A stretch of 64,000 bases of DNA, from positions 124,001-188,000 of the forward strand of contig JBMNFJ010000016.1 of assembly GCA_050949255.1 (NCBI GenBank). The letters run 5' to 3'. Positions 44,030 to 53,560 of the stretch are shown piece by piece (positions within the stretch are counted from its first letter, which is position 1; the number at the start of each line of letters is the position of its first letter). The notes beneath the pieces are model-generated. The model searched no databases, was not told where the DNA came from, and worked only from the letters and a program-made list of their open reading frames with translations. Position numbers and translations under genes: made by a program. This DNA comes from UBA3941 sp002385665. Lineage in GTDB: Bacteria; Bacillota; Clostridia; Caldicoprobacterales; UBA3941.

Positions 44030-45391
44030 ATGAACCTTTCAGAATTGCCTATAGGTGAATTGTTAAATCTCCGTGGATTTGATTGTAGCTGCGGTAAAAA
44101 ACATAAAACCGCACTCTCCCATCTTGAGATTGGCCCTGGTGCTTTGGATAACTTATTCTTTGTATTAGAAAAATATCAAGTAAAAAAGCCCTTTATAATA
44201 TGTGATAAAAATACTCTTAAAGCTGCCGGAGAGATAGTATATGATATGTTAAACAGGAAAGGCATGGACTATGAATCCTATGTTTTTCCCCAGGATGAAG
44301 TTGAACCTGACGAATACTCTGTTGGTCAGATAATCATGTCCTTTGATCCCTCCTGCGATTTTATAATAGCTGTAGGCAGCGGGGTTATTAATGATATTGC
44401 AAAGATCATTGCAAAGGCCTCAAGCCGTGACTATCTCTTAATTGCAACAGCACCATCTATGGATGGGTTTGCATCGAATTCTTCCTCTATGATACAAAAT
44501 GGTGTGAAGGTTACAATCTATACGGTATGCCCTGTAGCTATAATCGCAGATATAGACATCATGAAAGAGGCACCTATGCTCATGATTCAAGCGGGTTTAG
44601 GCGATATGGTAGCTAAGTATGTCAGTATATGCGAATGGAGAATATCTAATATCATAACGGGTGAGTACTATTGTCCGCAGGTTGCAGGTCTTATGAGAGC
44701 AGCATTGGAAAAGTGTGTTAATACAGCCTCCAGCTTGATGGATAGGGATCCCCAAGGTATTTTAAGTTTGACAGAAGGGTTGATACTTTCAGGAATAGCC
44801 ATGAGTTTTGCAGAAGTTTCGCGGCCTGCATCCGGTCTTGAGCATTATTTTTCCCATATATTCGATATGAGCAAGTTGGAAAAGGGAACACCCGGTTCAC
44901 TACATGGCATACAGGTAGGTATCGGTACGGTTCTCACCTTGCTAGTATATGATAAGATGCGATTTATAAAACCTGATAGGGATAGAGCAATTGCCCATGT
45001 AGAGGCATTTGATTATAAACAATGGGAAAGCAGAATGAAGCGAATATTTGGTAAGAATGCAGAGGCCCTTATTGAATTGGAAGGGAAAGAAGGTAAGAAC
45101 GATAAGGATAATCATTCAAAAAGGCTGGAAGCTATACTTGGGAATTGGAGCAAGATAAAGGAGATAATAGAACAGGAGCTTCCTTCCTCCAAGTATGTAG
45201 AGAACCTTTTAAAGGATATTGGTGCACCGATCAGACCAAGGGATATTGGTATCAAGGATGATCTTACTAAAGATGCATTTTTGGGCTCCAGAGAAGTGCG
45301 GGATAAATATATAGCCACCAGCCTATTGTGGGATTTAGGCCTCTTGGATCAATATGCTGAAGAACTGGTTAGGGAGATAAGGACTATATAA
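44030..45391 (+). CDS. sn-Glycerol-1-phosphate dehydrogenase (EgsA/AraM family)
   Basis: 453-residue iron-type alcohol dehydrogenase-fold enzyme that reduces dihydroxyacetone phosphate to glycerol-1-phosphate. Signs: GSGVINDIAKIIA for NAD(P) binding, ATAPSMDGFASNSSSMI, GLGDMVAKY, and the metal-binding region with RPASGLEHYFSH and HGIQVGIGT. In Bacillus AraM makes the precursor of archaeal-type heptaprenylglyceryl phosphate, or it serves in arabinose regions. No partner prenyltransferase is visible here. ATG at 44030 after GAGGAG. It is longer than AraM (about 394) owing to an N-terminal cysteine-bearing stretch (FDCSCGKKHKT) and an inserted segment before the C-terminal part. Confidence 0.88.
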   Translation: MNLSELPIGELLNLRGFDCSCGKKHKTALSHLEIGPGALDNLFFVLEKYQVKKPFIICDKNTLKAAGEIVYDMLNRKGMDYESYVFPQDEVEPDEYSVGQIIMSFDPSCDFIIAVGSGVINDIAKIIAKASSRDYLLIATAPSMDGFASNSSSMIQNGVKVTIYTVCPVAIIADIDIMKEAPMLMIQAGLGDMVAKYVSICEWRISNIITGEYYCPQVAGLMRAALEKCVNTASSLMDRDPQGILSLTEGLILSGIAMSFAEVSRPASGLEHYFSHIFDMSKLEKGTPGSLHGIQVGIGTVLTLLVYDKMRFIKPDRDRAIAHVEAFDYKQWESRMKRIFGKNAEALIELEGKEGKNDKDNHSKRLEAILGNWSKIKEIIEQELPSSKYVENLLKDIGAPIRPRDIGIKDDLTKDAFLGSREVRDKYIATSLLWDLGLLDQYAEELVREIRTI

Positions 45392-45531
45392 CAAGATCAC
45401 CTGCCGATAAATGAAATAGTAGATCTTTAAACCTTAAGTTTTCACCCCGAATCGTCGATATAATAGGTAAGATAAGTAGTTAAGATTTTAATTAATACCT
45501 GATAAAATCAGGGTATAGGGGTGAAAATTTA

Positions 45532-46113
45532 ATGAATGTTAAATTTAATCAATCATATATTTTAAGGTCAACTATTCCACAAATACAGAATACAGTAAAG
45601 GATAAACAAGACCTGGACAAGGGAAAATCCAATGACATTAATCGTGAAATAGTGGATGAATATATACCCAGTAAAAATCAAAAAGAAGTTGTATATACAA
45701 ACCATGCAAAAAGATATAATGCTGAGCTTATTGCCAGGCTAAAGAGAGAAAGCGAGGAAGCTCACAGCCAGCTAAGGGAATTAGTAAGAAAACTTCTGGA
45801 AAGGCAGGGCTTAACCTATAGGGATGCCCTAAACCCAAAAACCCAAATAGAGGTTGATGATGCTGCCCGGCTGGAGGCCGAAAGGGCGATAGGAGATGGG
45901 GGATTATTAAGCCCCGAAAAGGTCAGCCAGCGTATAGTGGACTTTGCCATTGCCCTCTCGGGTGGGGATAGAAGTAAGATAGCCACGATTAAGGAAGCAA
46001 TCGACAAGGGCTTTCGCGAGGCCGCTAAGGCATTAGGTGGGACCTTGCCGGAAATTTCCTACAAAACTTATGACCTAATAATAGAAAAATTAGACAGATG
46101 GGTAAATGAATAA
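45532..46113 (+). CDS. Conserved protein of unknown function
   Basis: 193 residues, soluble, no signal peptide. The N-terminal 65 residues are polar and look disordered; then a helical, charged part; then a conserved-looking C-terminal domain (about 110-193) with RIVDFAIALSGGDRSKIATIKEAIDKGF and GTLPEISYKTYDLIIEKLDRW. I recall that ending from proteins in many bacteria but cannot attach a function. ATG at 45532, with a short hairpin (TACCTGAT-aaa-ATCAGGGTA, about 45496-45514) ahead of it that may affect expression. It stands alone between egsA-like and murQ. Confidence 0.6.
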   Translation: MNVKFNQSYILRSTIPQIQNTVKDKQDLDKGKSNDINREIVDEYIPSKNQKEVVYTNHAKRYNAELIARLKRESEEAHSQLRELVRKLLERQGLTYRDALNPKTQIEVDDAARLEAERAIGDGGLLSPEKVSQRIVDFAIALSGGDRSKIATIKEAIDKGFREAAKALGGTLPEISYKTYDLIIEKLDRWVNE

Positions 46114-46222
46114 TAATATGAAACAGCCAATTCATAAAACTGTATAGAATGTGGTATTTACGGCATTAGGATTGGAATAGATAATATTATGGAAGTATTA
46201 AAAGATAGGAGGTATTTAGTAT

Positions 46223-47149
46223 ATGGCCGATGAAGATTATATTTTGGTAACGGAAACGCAAAATGAAAACAGTATGCACATTGATAAAGTGGATACTATA
46301 GACGCCCTAAGGATAATGAATAATGAGGATAAAAAGGTGGCGTATGCAGTCGAGAAGTCCCTGGATGATATAGCGCTAGCTGTTGATAAAATCGTGGAAA
46401 GAATGCAAAAAGGCGGGAGGCTCCTATACTTTGGTGCAGGCACAAGCGGTAGATTAGCCATACTGGACGCTGCAGAATGTCCTCCTACCTTTGGTACAGA
46501 CCCTGAAATGGTTCAAGGGATTATGGCAGGGGGAAAAGATGCCCTGTCCATTGCTAAAGAGGACATGGAAGACCATAAAACAGAAGGCATCTTGGAGGCA
46601 GAAAAAAACAGAATAACAGAGAAGGACTCAGTAATAGGCTTATCTGCAAGCGGACAAGCTCCCTATATTATAGGGGTTGTCGAAGAAGCCAAGCGACGGG
46701 GCGCCCTTACTATATCCATAACTTGCAATGAAAAGTCGCCAATGGATGATATAGTAGATGTAAAAATAAATACAGTGGTAGGTCCTGAGGTCCTAATGGG
46801 CTCTACAAGGCTAAAAGCAGGCACAGCCCAAAAAATGATACTTAACATGATATCTACTACAGTGATGATAAAACTCGGTAAAGTATATAAAAACTTAATG
46901 GTAGATTTAAAGCCAAAGAACAGGAAGCTTGTGGAAAGAGCTAAGAGAATCATAATGCTTGGAACAGGAGTCTCCTATGAAGAAGCCGAAAGATATTTTG
47001 AACTTAGCAAAAGAAATCCCAAGCTTGCAATAGTAATGATAGAAACCAAGTCAGATTTTGATAGAGCACAAAAACTGCTGGAGGAGGCAGGAGGGTTTGT
47101 ATCAAAGGCTATAAGTATCGCCGGGGGGACGGAGGATCTAACACGTTAA
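46223..47149 (+). CDS. murQ: N-acetylmuramic acid 6-phosphate etherase
   Basis: 308-residue SIS-domain enzyme that cleaves the lactyl ether of MurNAc-6-phosphate, giving GlcNAc-6-phosphate and lactate in wall recycling. Typical stretches: LYFGAGTSGRLAILDAAECPPTFG, GGKDAL, SASGQAPYIIGVVEEAKRRGALTISITCN and the conserved GPEVLMGSTRLKAGTAQKMILNM. Length is normal. ATG at 46223 after AGGAGG. No murP, nagA or murR lies next to it, unlike the usual mur operons. Confidence 0.95.
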   Translation: MADEDYILVTETQNENSMHIDKVDTIDALRIMNNEDKKVAYAVEKSLDDIALAVDKIVERMQKGGRLLYFGAGTSGRLAILDAAECPPTFGTDPEMVQGIMAGGKDALSIAKEDMEDHKTEGILEAEKNRITEKDSVIGLSASGQAPYIIGVVEEAKRRGALTISITCNEKSPMDDIVDVKINTVVGPEVLMGSTRLKAGTAQKMILNMISTTVMIKLGKVYKNLMVDLKPKNRKLVERAKRIIMLGTGVSYEEAERYFELSKRNPKLAIVMIETKSDFDRAQKLLEEAGGFVSKAISIAGGTEDLTR

Positions 47150-47253
47150 AAGAAGTAAGGCTGAAATTTTGCATTTTTAGCAAGAAAAAATATATTGAAC
47201 CAGTTAGTCAAAATATAATAATTTTATAGATCAAGACAGCTCAAGGAAAAGAG

Positions 47254-48201
47254 TTGGTTCAGTTGATAATTAGTGCCAGCAGAAGAACTGATATACCTGC
47301 ATTTTTTAGTGATTGGTTCTTTAATAGGATAGCTGACGGCTATGTTCTGGTGAGAAATCCTATGAATAGCCACCAGATAAGCAGGGTGTCCTTATCTCCT
47401 GAGGTGGTTGATTGTATTGTTTTTTGGACAAAAAACCCCGAGAGGATGATACCCGGACTGGACTTGCTAAAGGAATATTTGTATTATTTTCATTTCACAC
47501 TAAACCCATATGATTCTACAGTTGAGCAAAACGTGCCCAATAAAGAAACCTTAATAGATACCTTTCTAAGATTATCTGAAAAATTAGGAGAGAATCGTGT
47601 AATTTGGAGATATGATCCGATAATTATAAGCCATGAATTTGATTTGGAATACCATCTTGAACATTTCGATTATTTGGCATCAAGGCTTCATAAGCATACA
47701 AAAAAGTGTATAATAAGCTTTGTCGATTTTTATGCAAGGGCTAAGAAGAAGCTAAATGCAATGGATGCCAAAGAACTTAGTAATATAGAAATAAAGTCCA
47801 TAGCTTCAAAACTGTCATCCATAGCCAAGGGCTACTCCCTTAAGCTAGAAACTTGTGCTGAGGTCATTGACTTGGAGAAGTATGGAATAGGTCATTCCAG
47901 ATGCATAGATTCAGAACTGATAGGAGAGTTATTAGGTAGCAAAATAGATGTAGCAAAGGATAAGAACCAAAGGGCGGCCTGCGGCTGCGCAGCCAGCATT
48001 GACATAGGCGTTTATAATTCATGCAGCCATAATTGTGCCTATTGTTATGCCAATTATAACAAAGGTGTTATGAAGAAAAACATCGATGCTTATGATGTAA
48101 ACTCGCCCCTACTGTGCAGTAAGGTGGGGCCGGAAGATAAGATTTATGAAAGAAAAATCCAATCCTACGTCATAAGGCAGCTGGACATGTTTAAATTATA
48201 A
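47254..48201 (+). CDS. DUF1848 family protein
   Basis: 315 residues. The start IISASRRTDIPAFFSDWFFNRI and FWTKNPERMIPGLDLL are hallmarks of DUF1848. The C-terminal part has a cysteine group (CGCAASIDIGVYNSCSHNCAYCYANY) that likely binds an iron-sulfur cluster, in line with a possible radical-SAM-like or DNA-repair role suggested for this family. Function is unproven. TTG at 47254 behind AAGGA; a TTG at 47263 is the alternative start. Confidence 0.8.
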   Translation: MVQLIISASRRTDIPAFFSDWFFNRIADGYVLVRNPMNSHQISRVSLSPEVVDCIVFWTKNPERMIPGLDLLKEYLYYFHFTLNPYDSTVEQNVPNKETLIDTFLRLSEKLGENRVIWRYDPIIISHEFDLEYHLEHFDYLASRLHKHTKKCIISFVDFYARAKKKLNAMDAKELSNIEIKSIASKLSSIAKGYSLKLETCAEVIDLEKYGIGHSRCIDSELIGELLGSKIDVAKDKNQRAACGCAASIDIGVYNSCSHNCAYCYANYNKGVMKKNIDAYDVNSPLLCSKVGPEDKIYERKIQSYVIRQLDMFKL

Positions 48202-48272
48202 CCTAATGTCATAATGCAATTTGTTCGATGGAGTTAACAATATTTATGATATAATTGTCCCGAGGTGGTCAC

Positions 48273-48647
48273 ATGTTTTTTATTATGGGGATAGCGTCTA
48301 AAACAGATAAACTTGATTTTAATCAAAATGTAATCTGTCCAAATTGTGGGCGTTATGGGCGGTATGAAGCATTCATGGAATATACAAGTCTTAGTTTGTT
48401 TTTCATACCAGTCTTTAAATGGGGTAAAAAATATTACGTGAAAACCAGTTGCTGTGGAAGTACATATTCAATCAACCGGGAACTTGGGAGGAAAATAGAA
48501 AGAAATGAAGATGTAACTCTGGAGGAACAGGATTTGCATATTATCAGACCAGGTTATGATCATCGAATTAAGAGGTGTTTGAACTGTGGCTTTGAAACGA
48601 TAGAAGATTATAGATATTGCCCTAAATGCTCGACTATCCTGGAATAA
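48273..48647 (+). CDS. Zinc-ribbon protein of unknown function
   Basis: 124 residues: an N-terminal zinc ribbon with CPNCG (about 23-27) and the second pair in TSCCGSTY, a middle helix, and a C-terminal ribbon with CLNCG and CPKC. The metal ligands are intact. The frame opens at 48255 but GAGGTGG precedes the ATG at 48273. An extended -10 box (TGATATAAT, about 48247-48255) sits 18 bases before the ATG, so the leader would be very short. Similar small proteins are widespread in Firmicutes with no known role. Confidence 0.7.
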   Translation: MFFIMGIASKTDKLDFNQNVICPNCGRYGRYEAFMEYTSLSLFFIPVFKWGKKYYVKTSCCGSTYSINRELGRKIERNEDVTLEEQDLHIIRPGYDHRIKRCLNCGFETIEDYRYCPKCSTILE

Positions 48648-48732
48648 TCCTGGCTATGATATATTGTCATATCAATTATGAGTGAGATTTTCTTAACATA
48701 AAAATAGACAAATAAAGCGGCAGGTGAAGATA

Positions 48733-49818
48733 ATGAATCATAATAATATCTGGGTGTTATACGGTGATGATCCAAAATCTATGGTACTGGAAATTCTCAA
48801 TAAAGTGCAGCCTGAAAAGAATTTGGACAAGGATTCAAACATTGGTATAAAACCAAACCTGGTTGTCGCCAAGCCATCTACAAGCGGAGCAACAACATCA
48901 CCGGAACTGGTTGAAGGGATCATAGAATATTTTCAGTCAAAGGGTTATATGAACATATCTATCCTGGAAGGCTCCTGGATTGGTGATAGGACATCGAGGG
49001 CTTTCAGGATATGCGGTTATGAGGATATTTCAGATAGATACAATGTACCACTGATAGACCTACAAAAGGATGGTTCCATAGAAAAGGAAGTAGACGGCTT
49101 AAGGCTGAATATATGCAGAAGTATCTCACAAATAGATTATCTTATCAATGTACCGGTATTAAAGGGGCATTGCCAGACCAATATAACCTGTGCACTTAAA
49201 AACTTAAAGGGGTGCATTCCCAACTCCGAAAAAAGACGGTTTCATACCATGGGTCTTCATAAACCTATTGCTTATTTAAGCAAGGCCATTCGGCAGGATC
49301 TCATAGTCGTAGATGGCATTATGGGGGATCTGAATTTTGAGGAAGGCGGAAATCCTGTCAGGATGAATCGGGTTTTGGTGGGCACAGACCCTGTTATGAT
49401 GGACAGCTATGCTGCTGATCTGCTGGGCTTTGATTTGGAGGATGTTCCATATATTAAAATGGCTGAGGATATAGGAGCCGGTAAAACCGATTGGTCAGGC
49501 TCTGTAATAGAGCTAAATAGTAACGAAGGCATAAAAATCAATACGGACAAGGGCAGGGTAAGACAATTCACCAGGTATATCGAGGAAAGGGATGCATGTT
49601 CAGCCTGCTATGGAAGCCTTATTCATGCACTGGATAGGATGCAGGGAAGTGGACAACTTAATAGGGTCAAATCGAAGTTCTACATAGGACAGCATTATAA
49701 AGGCAAAATATTGGATACCGGAACTGGTATAGGAAACTGTGCAAGGGGATGTCCTGATTATGTCCCCGGCTGCCCGCCAACGGCAAGGGATATACTCCGA
49801 CATTTTCAAAAAAATTAA
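48733..49818 (+). CDS. DUF362 domain protein (ferredoxin-like iron-sulfur family)
   Basis: 361 residues. The N-terminal DUF362 region (GIKPNLVVAKPSTSGATTSPELVEGIIEYF, LINVPVLKGHCQTNITCALKNLKGCIP, MNRVLVGTDPVMMDSYAADLLGF) is clear. The C-terminal part holds cysteines in CSACYGSLIHAL and CARGCPDYVPGCPPTARDIL, suited to an iron-sulfur cluster. Function is unknown. The ATG at 48733 has AGGTGA 5 bases upstream; a GTG at 48724 overlaps that site. The stop overlaps the end of the convergent Lnt-like gene by 4 bases. Confidence 0.8.
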   Translation: MNHNNIWVLYGDDPKSMVLEILNKVQPEKNLDKDSNIGIKPNLVVAKPSTSGATTSPELVEGIIEYFQSKGYMNISILEGSWIGDRTSRAFRICGYEDISDRYNVPLIDLQKDGSIEKEVDGLRLNICRSISQIDYLINVPVLKGHCQTNITCALKNLKGCIPNSEKRRFHTMGLHKPIAYLSKAIRQDLIVVDGIMGDLNFEEGGNPVRMNRVLVGTDPVMMDSYAADLLGFDLEDVPYIKMAEDIGAGKTDWSGSVIELNSNEGIKINTDKGRVRQFTRYIEERDACSACYGSLIHALDRMQGSGQLNRVKSKFYIGQHYKGKILDTGTGIGNCARGCPDYVPGCPPTARDILRHFQKN

Positions 49819-51290
49819 TGGAATAAGAATGGCGTTCGGATGATTTTCAAATTTATTCCTACAAAAAAGAATAACCCCCCAAATATTAGCCATTCAACAT
49901 ATTTTCCAATCACCAAGTATAAGGTTTTAGCCGTATTTAGATTAATCAAATAATCCAACGTACCTATATGGCCATATCCTAGTTCCCCCAGGATACGGCC
50001 ATTATCATCTATAATTTGAGAGATACCATCCTCATTGGCTACTGCAATGGGTACCCCATACTCTACAGCCTCAATTATGGGGTAGTATCTATGGATATTA
50101 TGGTATATTTCCCCAAATCCACTATCGTTAAATGGGGCTAATATTAGTTCCGCTCCATTGCTTTTTAGTTTTCTAATTGTCCCTGCATTAATATCATAGC
50201 AAATTGATATTCCTAACCTGCCAAATTTAGTTTCATGAATCCCATAGTCTTTTCCCCTAGAATAAAACTTTGTCTCTTTAAACGGGACCAGATTTCTCTT
50301 TCGACTTATTCCCTTTATATTACCTTCCTCCATAAGCAAGGTGGATATAAACCTTTCCTTCTTTTCCTTTGTCAAACTGTTTCCTTCTGTAACAGTAAAA
50401 ACTAAGATACCCCCTAATTTTTTCGAAATATCCATGAACCTCTCCCTATGTTCTTTATCTATTTTATTGCTCGTATCATAGATACCCAGTTCAGTTTCGG
50501 GAAATACGACTATATCTGCGGTTTCTTTACTAGCGAGATTTATATAATATGCCAGCTTATTTTCTATGTAATCTTCATATAACATATTATCTCCTGGGAG
50601 ATTATAACTTCCCTGAACTACTGCAACCCGCAGTGTTTTATCATAATGTACTTTGCTTTTTGATATTGCTAAATCAAATATATTAGGTATGACAATTAAT
50701 AACCCACATACTACCAAAACTATAGATGGGATTTTCGCAGATTTAGGGTCTGTTATAATTACCACTAAACTTGATAATATTAGCGTAATAATGGCTAAGA
50801 GCAAATGTCGACCTACGAGAGATGCTCCCCTTATAGTAAAATAATGGGTTGATATGGGAGACAAAAGGGGAATCATATGGATATTCCTTAATAACGGGAT
50901 ATTTCCAAACGCAAAATCGAATAAAAAGAAAAATATAGGGATTACACAAAAAATGTATCGTGTTCCTTCCCACTTTATTAAGGTTTTATACGAAATCCTT
51001 CCAAATAGCTCACCTAATAAGACAGCTAATAAAATGCCTATGTAATGCGGAAAGATATATTTCCATATGCCAAATCCCAACATAAGAAAATACGGTGTTA
51101 AAAAAGAATATAATCCAGCGCGGGTAATATATCCCTTTATAACAAGAAATGAAGCTAGAAGAATTCCCAAATAATAAAGAGTTCCCAATGAAGGTCGGAT
51201 ATTTCCCCCTATCAGCATTATCCCTGCTATTAGATATAAAATCGAAATACCTAGATGACTATAAAAGTTTGTTTGAATATTACTACCCAT
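49815..51290 (-). CDS. Membrane nitrilase similar to apolipoprotein N-acyltransferase (Lnt)
   Basis: 491 residues. Six or so N-terminal helices (1-205) are followed by a carbon-nitrogen hydrolase domain and a last helix. The catalytic triad of the family is seen: Glu in VVFPETELG, Lys in RKRNLVPFKETKFY and Cys in GISICYDINAG. The order of helices, nitrilase domain and a final helix is that of Lnt, which adds the third acyl chain to lipoproteins in Gram-negative bacteria. Most Firmicutes lack Lnt, so true Lnt activity is uncertain; the CYD instead of CYE is noted. No good ribosome site precedes the ATG at 51290. Confidence 0.75.
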   Translation of the reverse strand: MGSNIQTNFYSHLGISILYLIAGIMLIGGNIRPSLGTLYYLGILLASFLVIKGYITRAGLYSFLTPYFLMLGFGIWKYIFPHYIGILLAVLLGELFGRISYKTLIKWEGTRYIFCVIPIFFFLFDFAFGNIPLLRNIHMIPLLSPISTHYFTIRGASLVGRHLLLAIITLILSSLVVIITDPKSAKIPSIVLVVCGLLIVIPNIFDLAISKSKVHYDKTLRVAVVQGSYNLPGDNMLYEDYIENKLAYYINLASKETADIVVFPETELGIYDTSNKIDKEHRERFMDISKKLGGILVFTVTEGNSLTKEKKERFISTLLMEEGNIKGISRKRNLVPFKETKFYSRGKDYGIHETKFGRLGISICYDINAGTIRKLKSNGAELILAPFNDSGFGEIYHNIHRYYPIIEAVEYGVPIAVANEDGISQIIDDNGRILGELGYGHIGTLDYLINLNTAKTLYLVIGKYVEWLIFGGLFFFVGINLKIIRTPFLFH

Positions 51291-51404
51291 TAGAGCTAGC
51301 TTTACTCCACAAAATAATCAATCATATTTTCCATCCATAAAAACGGAACTAAAGGGATATATTGCAAAAGATATCAAAGTCGCCTTCAAACGCTTACCCA
51401 ATGC

Positions 51405-52016
51405 TTAAAATCCTATAATCAGAATAGCTTCTATAAATGCCGACAGGACTAACATAGCTATACTTACTGCAGCCAAAATTCTTTCAGTAAAGTTAATACT
51501 AATTTCATTTAGCTTACTTATGCTAGACCATTCTTTTGCAGGGAAAGTTTCAGATATGTACAATGATTTTGTAAGAGTAACCCCGCATATTAATGCATAA
51601 GACGTAGTTTCCCATAAACCTACCTTTAGATATTGTATATTGGCTTCTAGTACACTGGGAAAGGGGTATTCAAAAGAATTAGTTCCTGCTGTCCAACCGA
51701 TCATGATTCCTTGGAATAATAATATTAATATCCCGGGCGTAACTATACCAAACCTTACAAATATGTTACCCAAAGCAATAAGGAAAAAGAGTAGTAGATT
51801 ATTAACAATAATAATGAAAAAAGTTTTGAATAGACTGTCTTCCGTAGAAACTGTATGGATTATATCAGCACCTCTGTTCCAAGCATCAAGGTTAAAATAA
51901 TACGCAATGCCAAAGGTTATCCATAAAACAATCTGAAATAATACCCAGATCACGACACTTCTTTTCAATGGCCCCATCTCATATAGTGTTATTTTCGGTT
52001 TTGGGTTTTTATACAT
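51405..52016 (-). CDS. Polytopic membrane protein, weakly SpoIIM-like
   Basis: 203 residues with five to six hydrophobic helices (for example SVVIWVLFQIVLWITFGIAYY, FFIIIVNNLLLFFLIALGNIF, ILILLFQGIMIGW). The order NN...G...TPG...G followed by GLWETTSYALICGVTL faintly recalls the SpoIIM/DUF95 family; confidence in that is low. An ATG at 52022 overlaps the GGGGG ribosome site, so I prefer the ATG at 52016. The Lnt-like gene starts 115 bases downstream on the same strand, so they may be co-transcribed. Confidence 0.6.
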   Translation of the reverse strand: MYKNPKPKITLYEMGPLKRSVVIWVLFQIVLWITFGIAYYFNLDAWNRGADIIHTVSTEDSLFKTFFIIIVNNLLLFFLIALGNIFVRFGIVTPGILILLFQGIMIGWTAGTNSFEYPFPSVLEANIQYLKVGLWETTSYALICGVTLTKSLYISETFPAKEWSSISKLNEISINFTERILAAVSIAMLVLSAFIEAILIIGF

Positions 52017-52442
52017 ATTCATACCCCCAAATTATTCAAATACGAAATATTTTTCCCATGTTTAATTGGAATTGCCCATTTGGTGCTTTACTGCATTTTA
52101 GATAAAATAAAAAATCGGGTATTATATAAATATCCATACTCAAAGATCCTATTTTATTATTTACAGTATAACAAGTATAGGAAAATAATGCAATAATTTT
52201 GGAGTTATGCTATTTATAGTATGACGATTATGAATATATGTAGCTAAAATATGCTATAATGTTTTTATGCAATTAGAAAAGAAGCCGCCACGGGACTGAT
52301 CTTAACATAGGATTATGTTCTAGTTGTATATACTGATACGGTGAAATATTTATGGAAGGTAAGGCTGGGAGCTTGTATCCATCTCCAGAATTTATTTGTA
52401 GGGCTGAGACAAGGGATAAATATGGCAGTTGGAGGTAATTTG
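52017..52442 (+). other. Gene-free divergent promoter region
   Basis: AT-rich stretch between the SpoIIM-like gene (minus) and the Mrr-like gene (plus). TGCTATAAT (52252-52260) is a TGn-extended -10 for the + strand gene; no good -35 is visible. Nothing else is seen. Confidence 0.4.
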
Positions 52443-53474
52443 ATGAGCTTATGGTTATGCAGGGCTGGAAGACAAGGAGAATATGAAAGCAAGTTTTTAA
52501 CTGATAAAAGAATATATTTGACTTGGGATCAACTTGATATCGACTTAAATGATGTTGATTCCCAAGACAATCTGTATGAGATCTTGATTGAGAAATATGA
52601 TTTGGACAAAAAAAACACAGCTATCAACTGGGCATCCCAGATATGGGCCGGGGCATTTAAGATGAAAATAGGGGATTGGGTGATATTGCCTAGCAAACTA
52701 AACAGGACATTACATTTTGGAAAAATTGTAGGGAATTATGTGTATGATAAATCCCAAGGATCCCCCTACTACCACTATAGGGCTGTAGATTGGTTTGCTC
52801 AGGATATTCCAAGGGATAGGTTTGATCAGGATATTCTATACTCGTTGGGAGCTGCTATGACCATCTGTAGAATACACAGAAATAATGCAGAAGCCAGAAT
52901 TAAAAGCATGGCTGAAAACAATTGGTATGTTGTTAGATCTAGGCCAGTTGTTGAGCAAATGGAGGAGGTAGATGAGGAAACAGCAATAGACCTGGAAGAG
53001 TATATAGCCGATCAAATCTCAGAAAGAATAATTCAGAGGTTTAAAGGCTATAGGATGGAAGAATTAATAAACGAAATATTGAAGGCTAAAGGATTTACAA
53101 CGTTTAAAAGCCCAGAAGGACCAGACTATGGAGTAGACATTTTAGCATCATCGGGTATGCTGGGTTTTGGTTCGCCTAAGATATGCGTACAGGTAAAGAC
53201 GGAAGCTAATCCTATCGGTAGACCCGTTTTGGATCAGTTAATTGGTACCATGAGCAACTATAATGCTGATTATGGCTTGTTGGTCTCATGGAGTGGTTTT
53301 AAGTCATCTGTTACAAGTGAAATATCAAAACAGTTTTTTAAAGTTAGGCTGTGGAGCTCAAAAGATATTATACAGGAGATCTTTAATAATTATGAAAAGC
53401 TCAGCGATGAAATCAAGGCTGAAATTCCGCTTAAGAGGGTCTGGATGCTGAGCCTGGAAGAGCAGGAAGGCTGA
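52443..53474 (+). CDS. Mrr-like restriction endonuclease (PD-(D/E)xK), type IV candidate
   Basis: 343 residues. The N-terminal half begins MSLWLCRAGRQGEYESKFL, a start shared by many Mrr-type endonucleases, and forms an uncharacterised targeting domain. The C-terminal Mrr catalytic domain has YRMEELINEILKAKGF, then GPDYGVDILAS (the acidic residue) and ICVQVKTE (the QxK form of the active site). Mrr-type enzymes cut modified foreign DNA. There is no methyltransferase next to it, which fits type IV. The frame is open from 52341, but GGAGG (52431-52435) before the ATG at 52443 sets the start. Confidence 0.83.
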   Translation: MSLWLCRAGRQGEYESKFLTDKRIYLTWDQLDIDLNDVDSQDNLYEILIEKYDLDKKNTAINWASQIWAGAFKMKIGDWVILPSKLNRTLHFGKIVGNYVYDKSQGSPYYHYRAVDWFAQDIPRDRFDQDILYSLGAAMTICRIHRNNAEARIKSMAENNWYVVRSRPVVEQMEEVDEETAIDLEEYIADQISERIIQRFKGYRMEELINEILKAKGFTTFKSPEGPDYGVDILASSGMLGFGSPKICVQVKTEANPIGRPVLDQLIGTMSNYNADYGLLVSWSGFKSSVTSEISKQFFKVRLWSSKDIIQEIFNNYEKLSDEIKAEIPLKRVWMLSLEEQEG

Positions 53475-53560
53475 GATATCAGTACTATCGTGTTATACAG
53501 TAAAGAATCTTAGAATTAGGAACACGTATATTTATACAGTCGACAAAATCATGGTTACCC

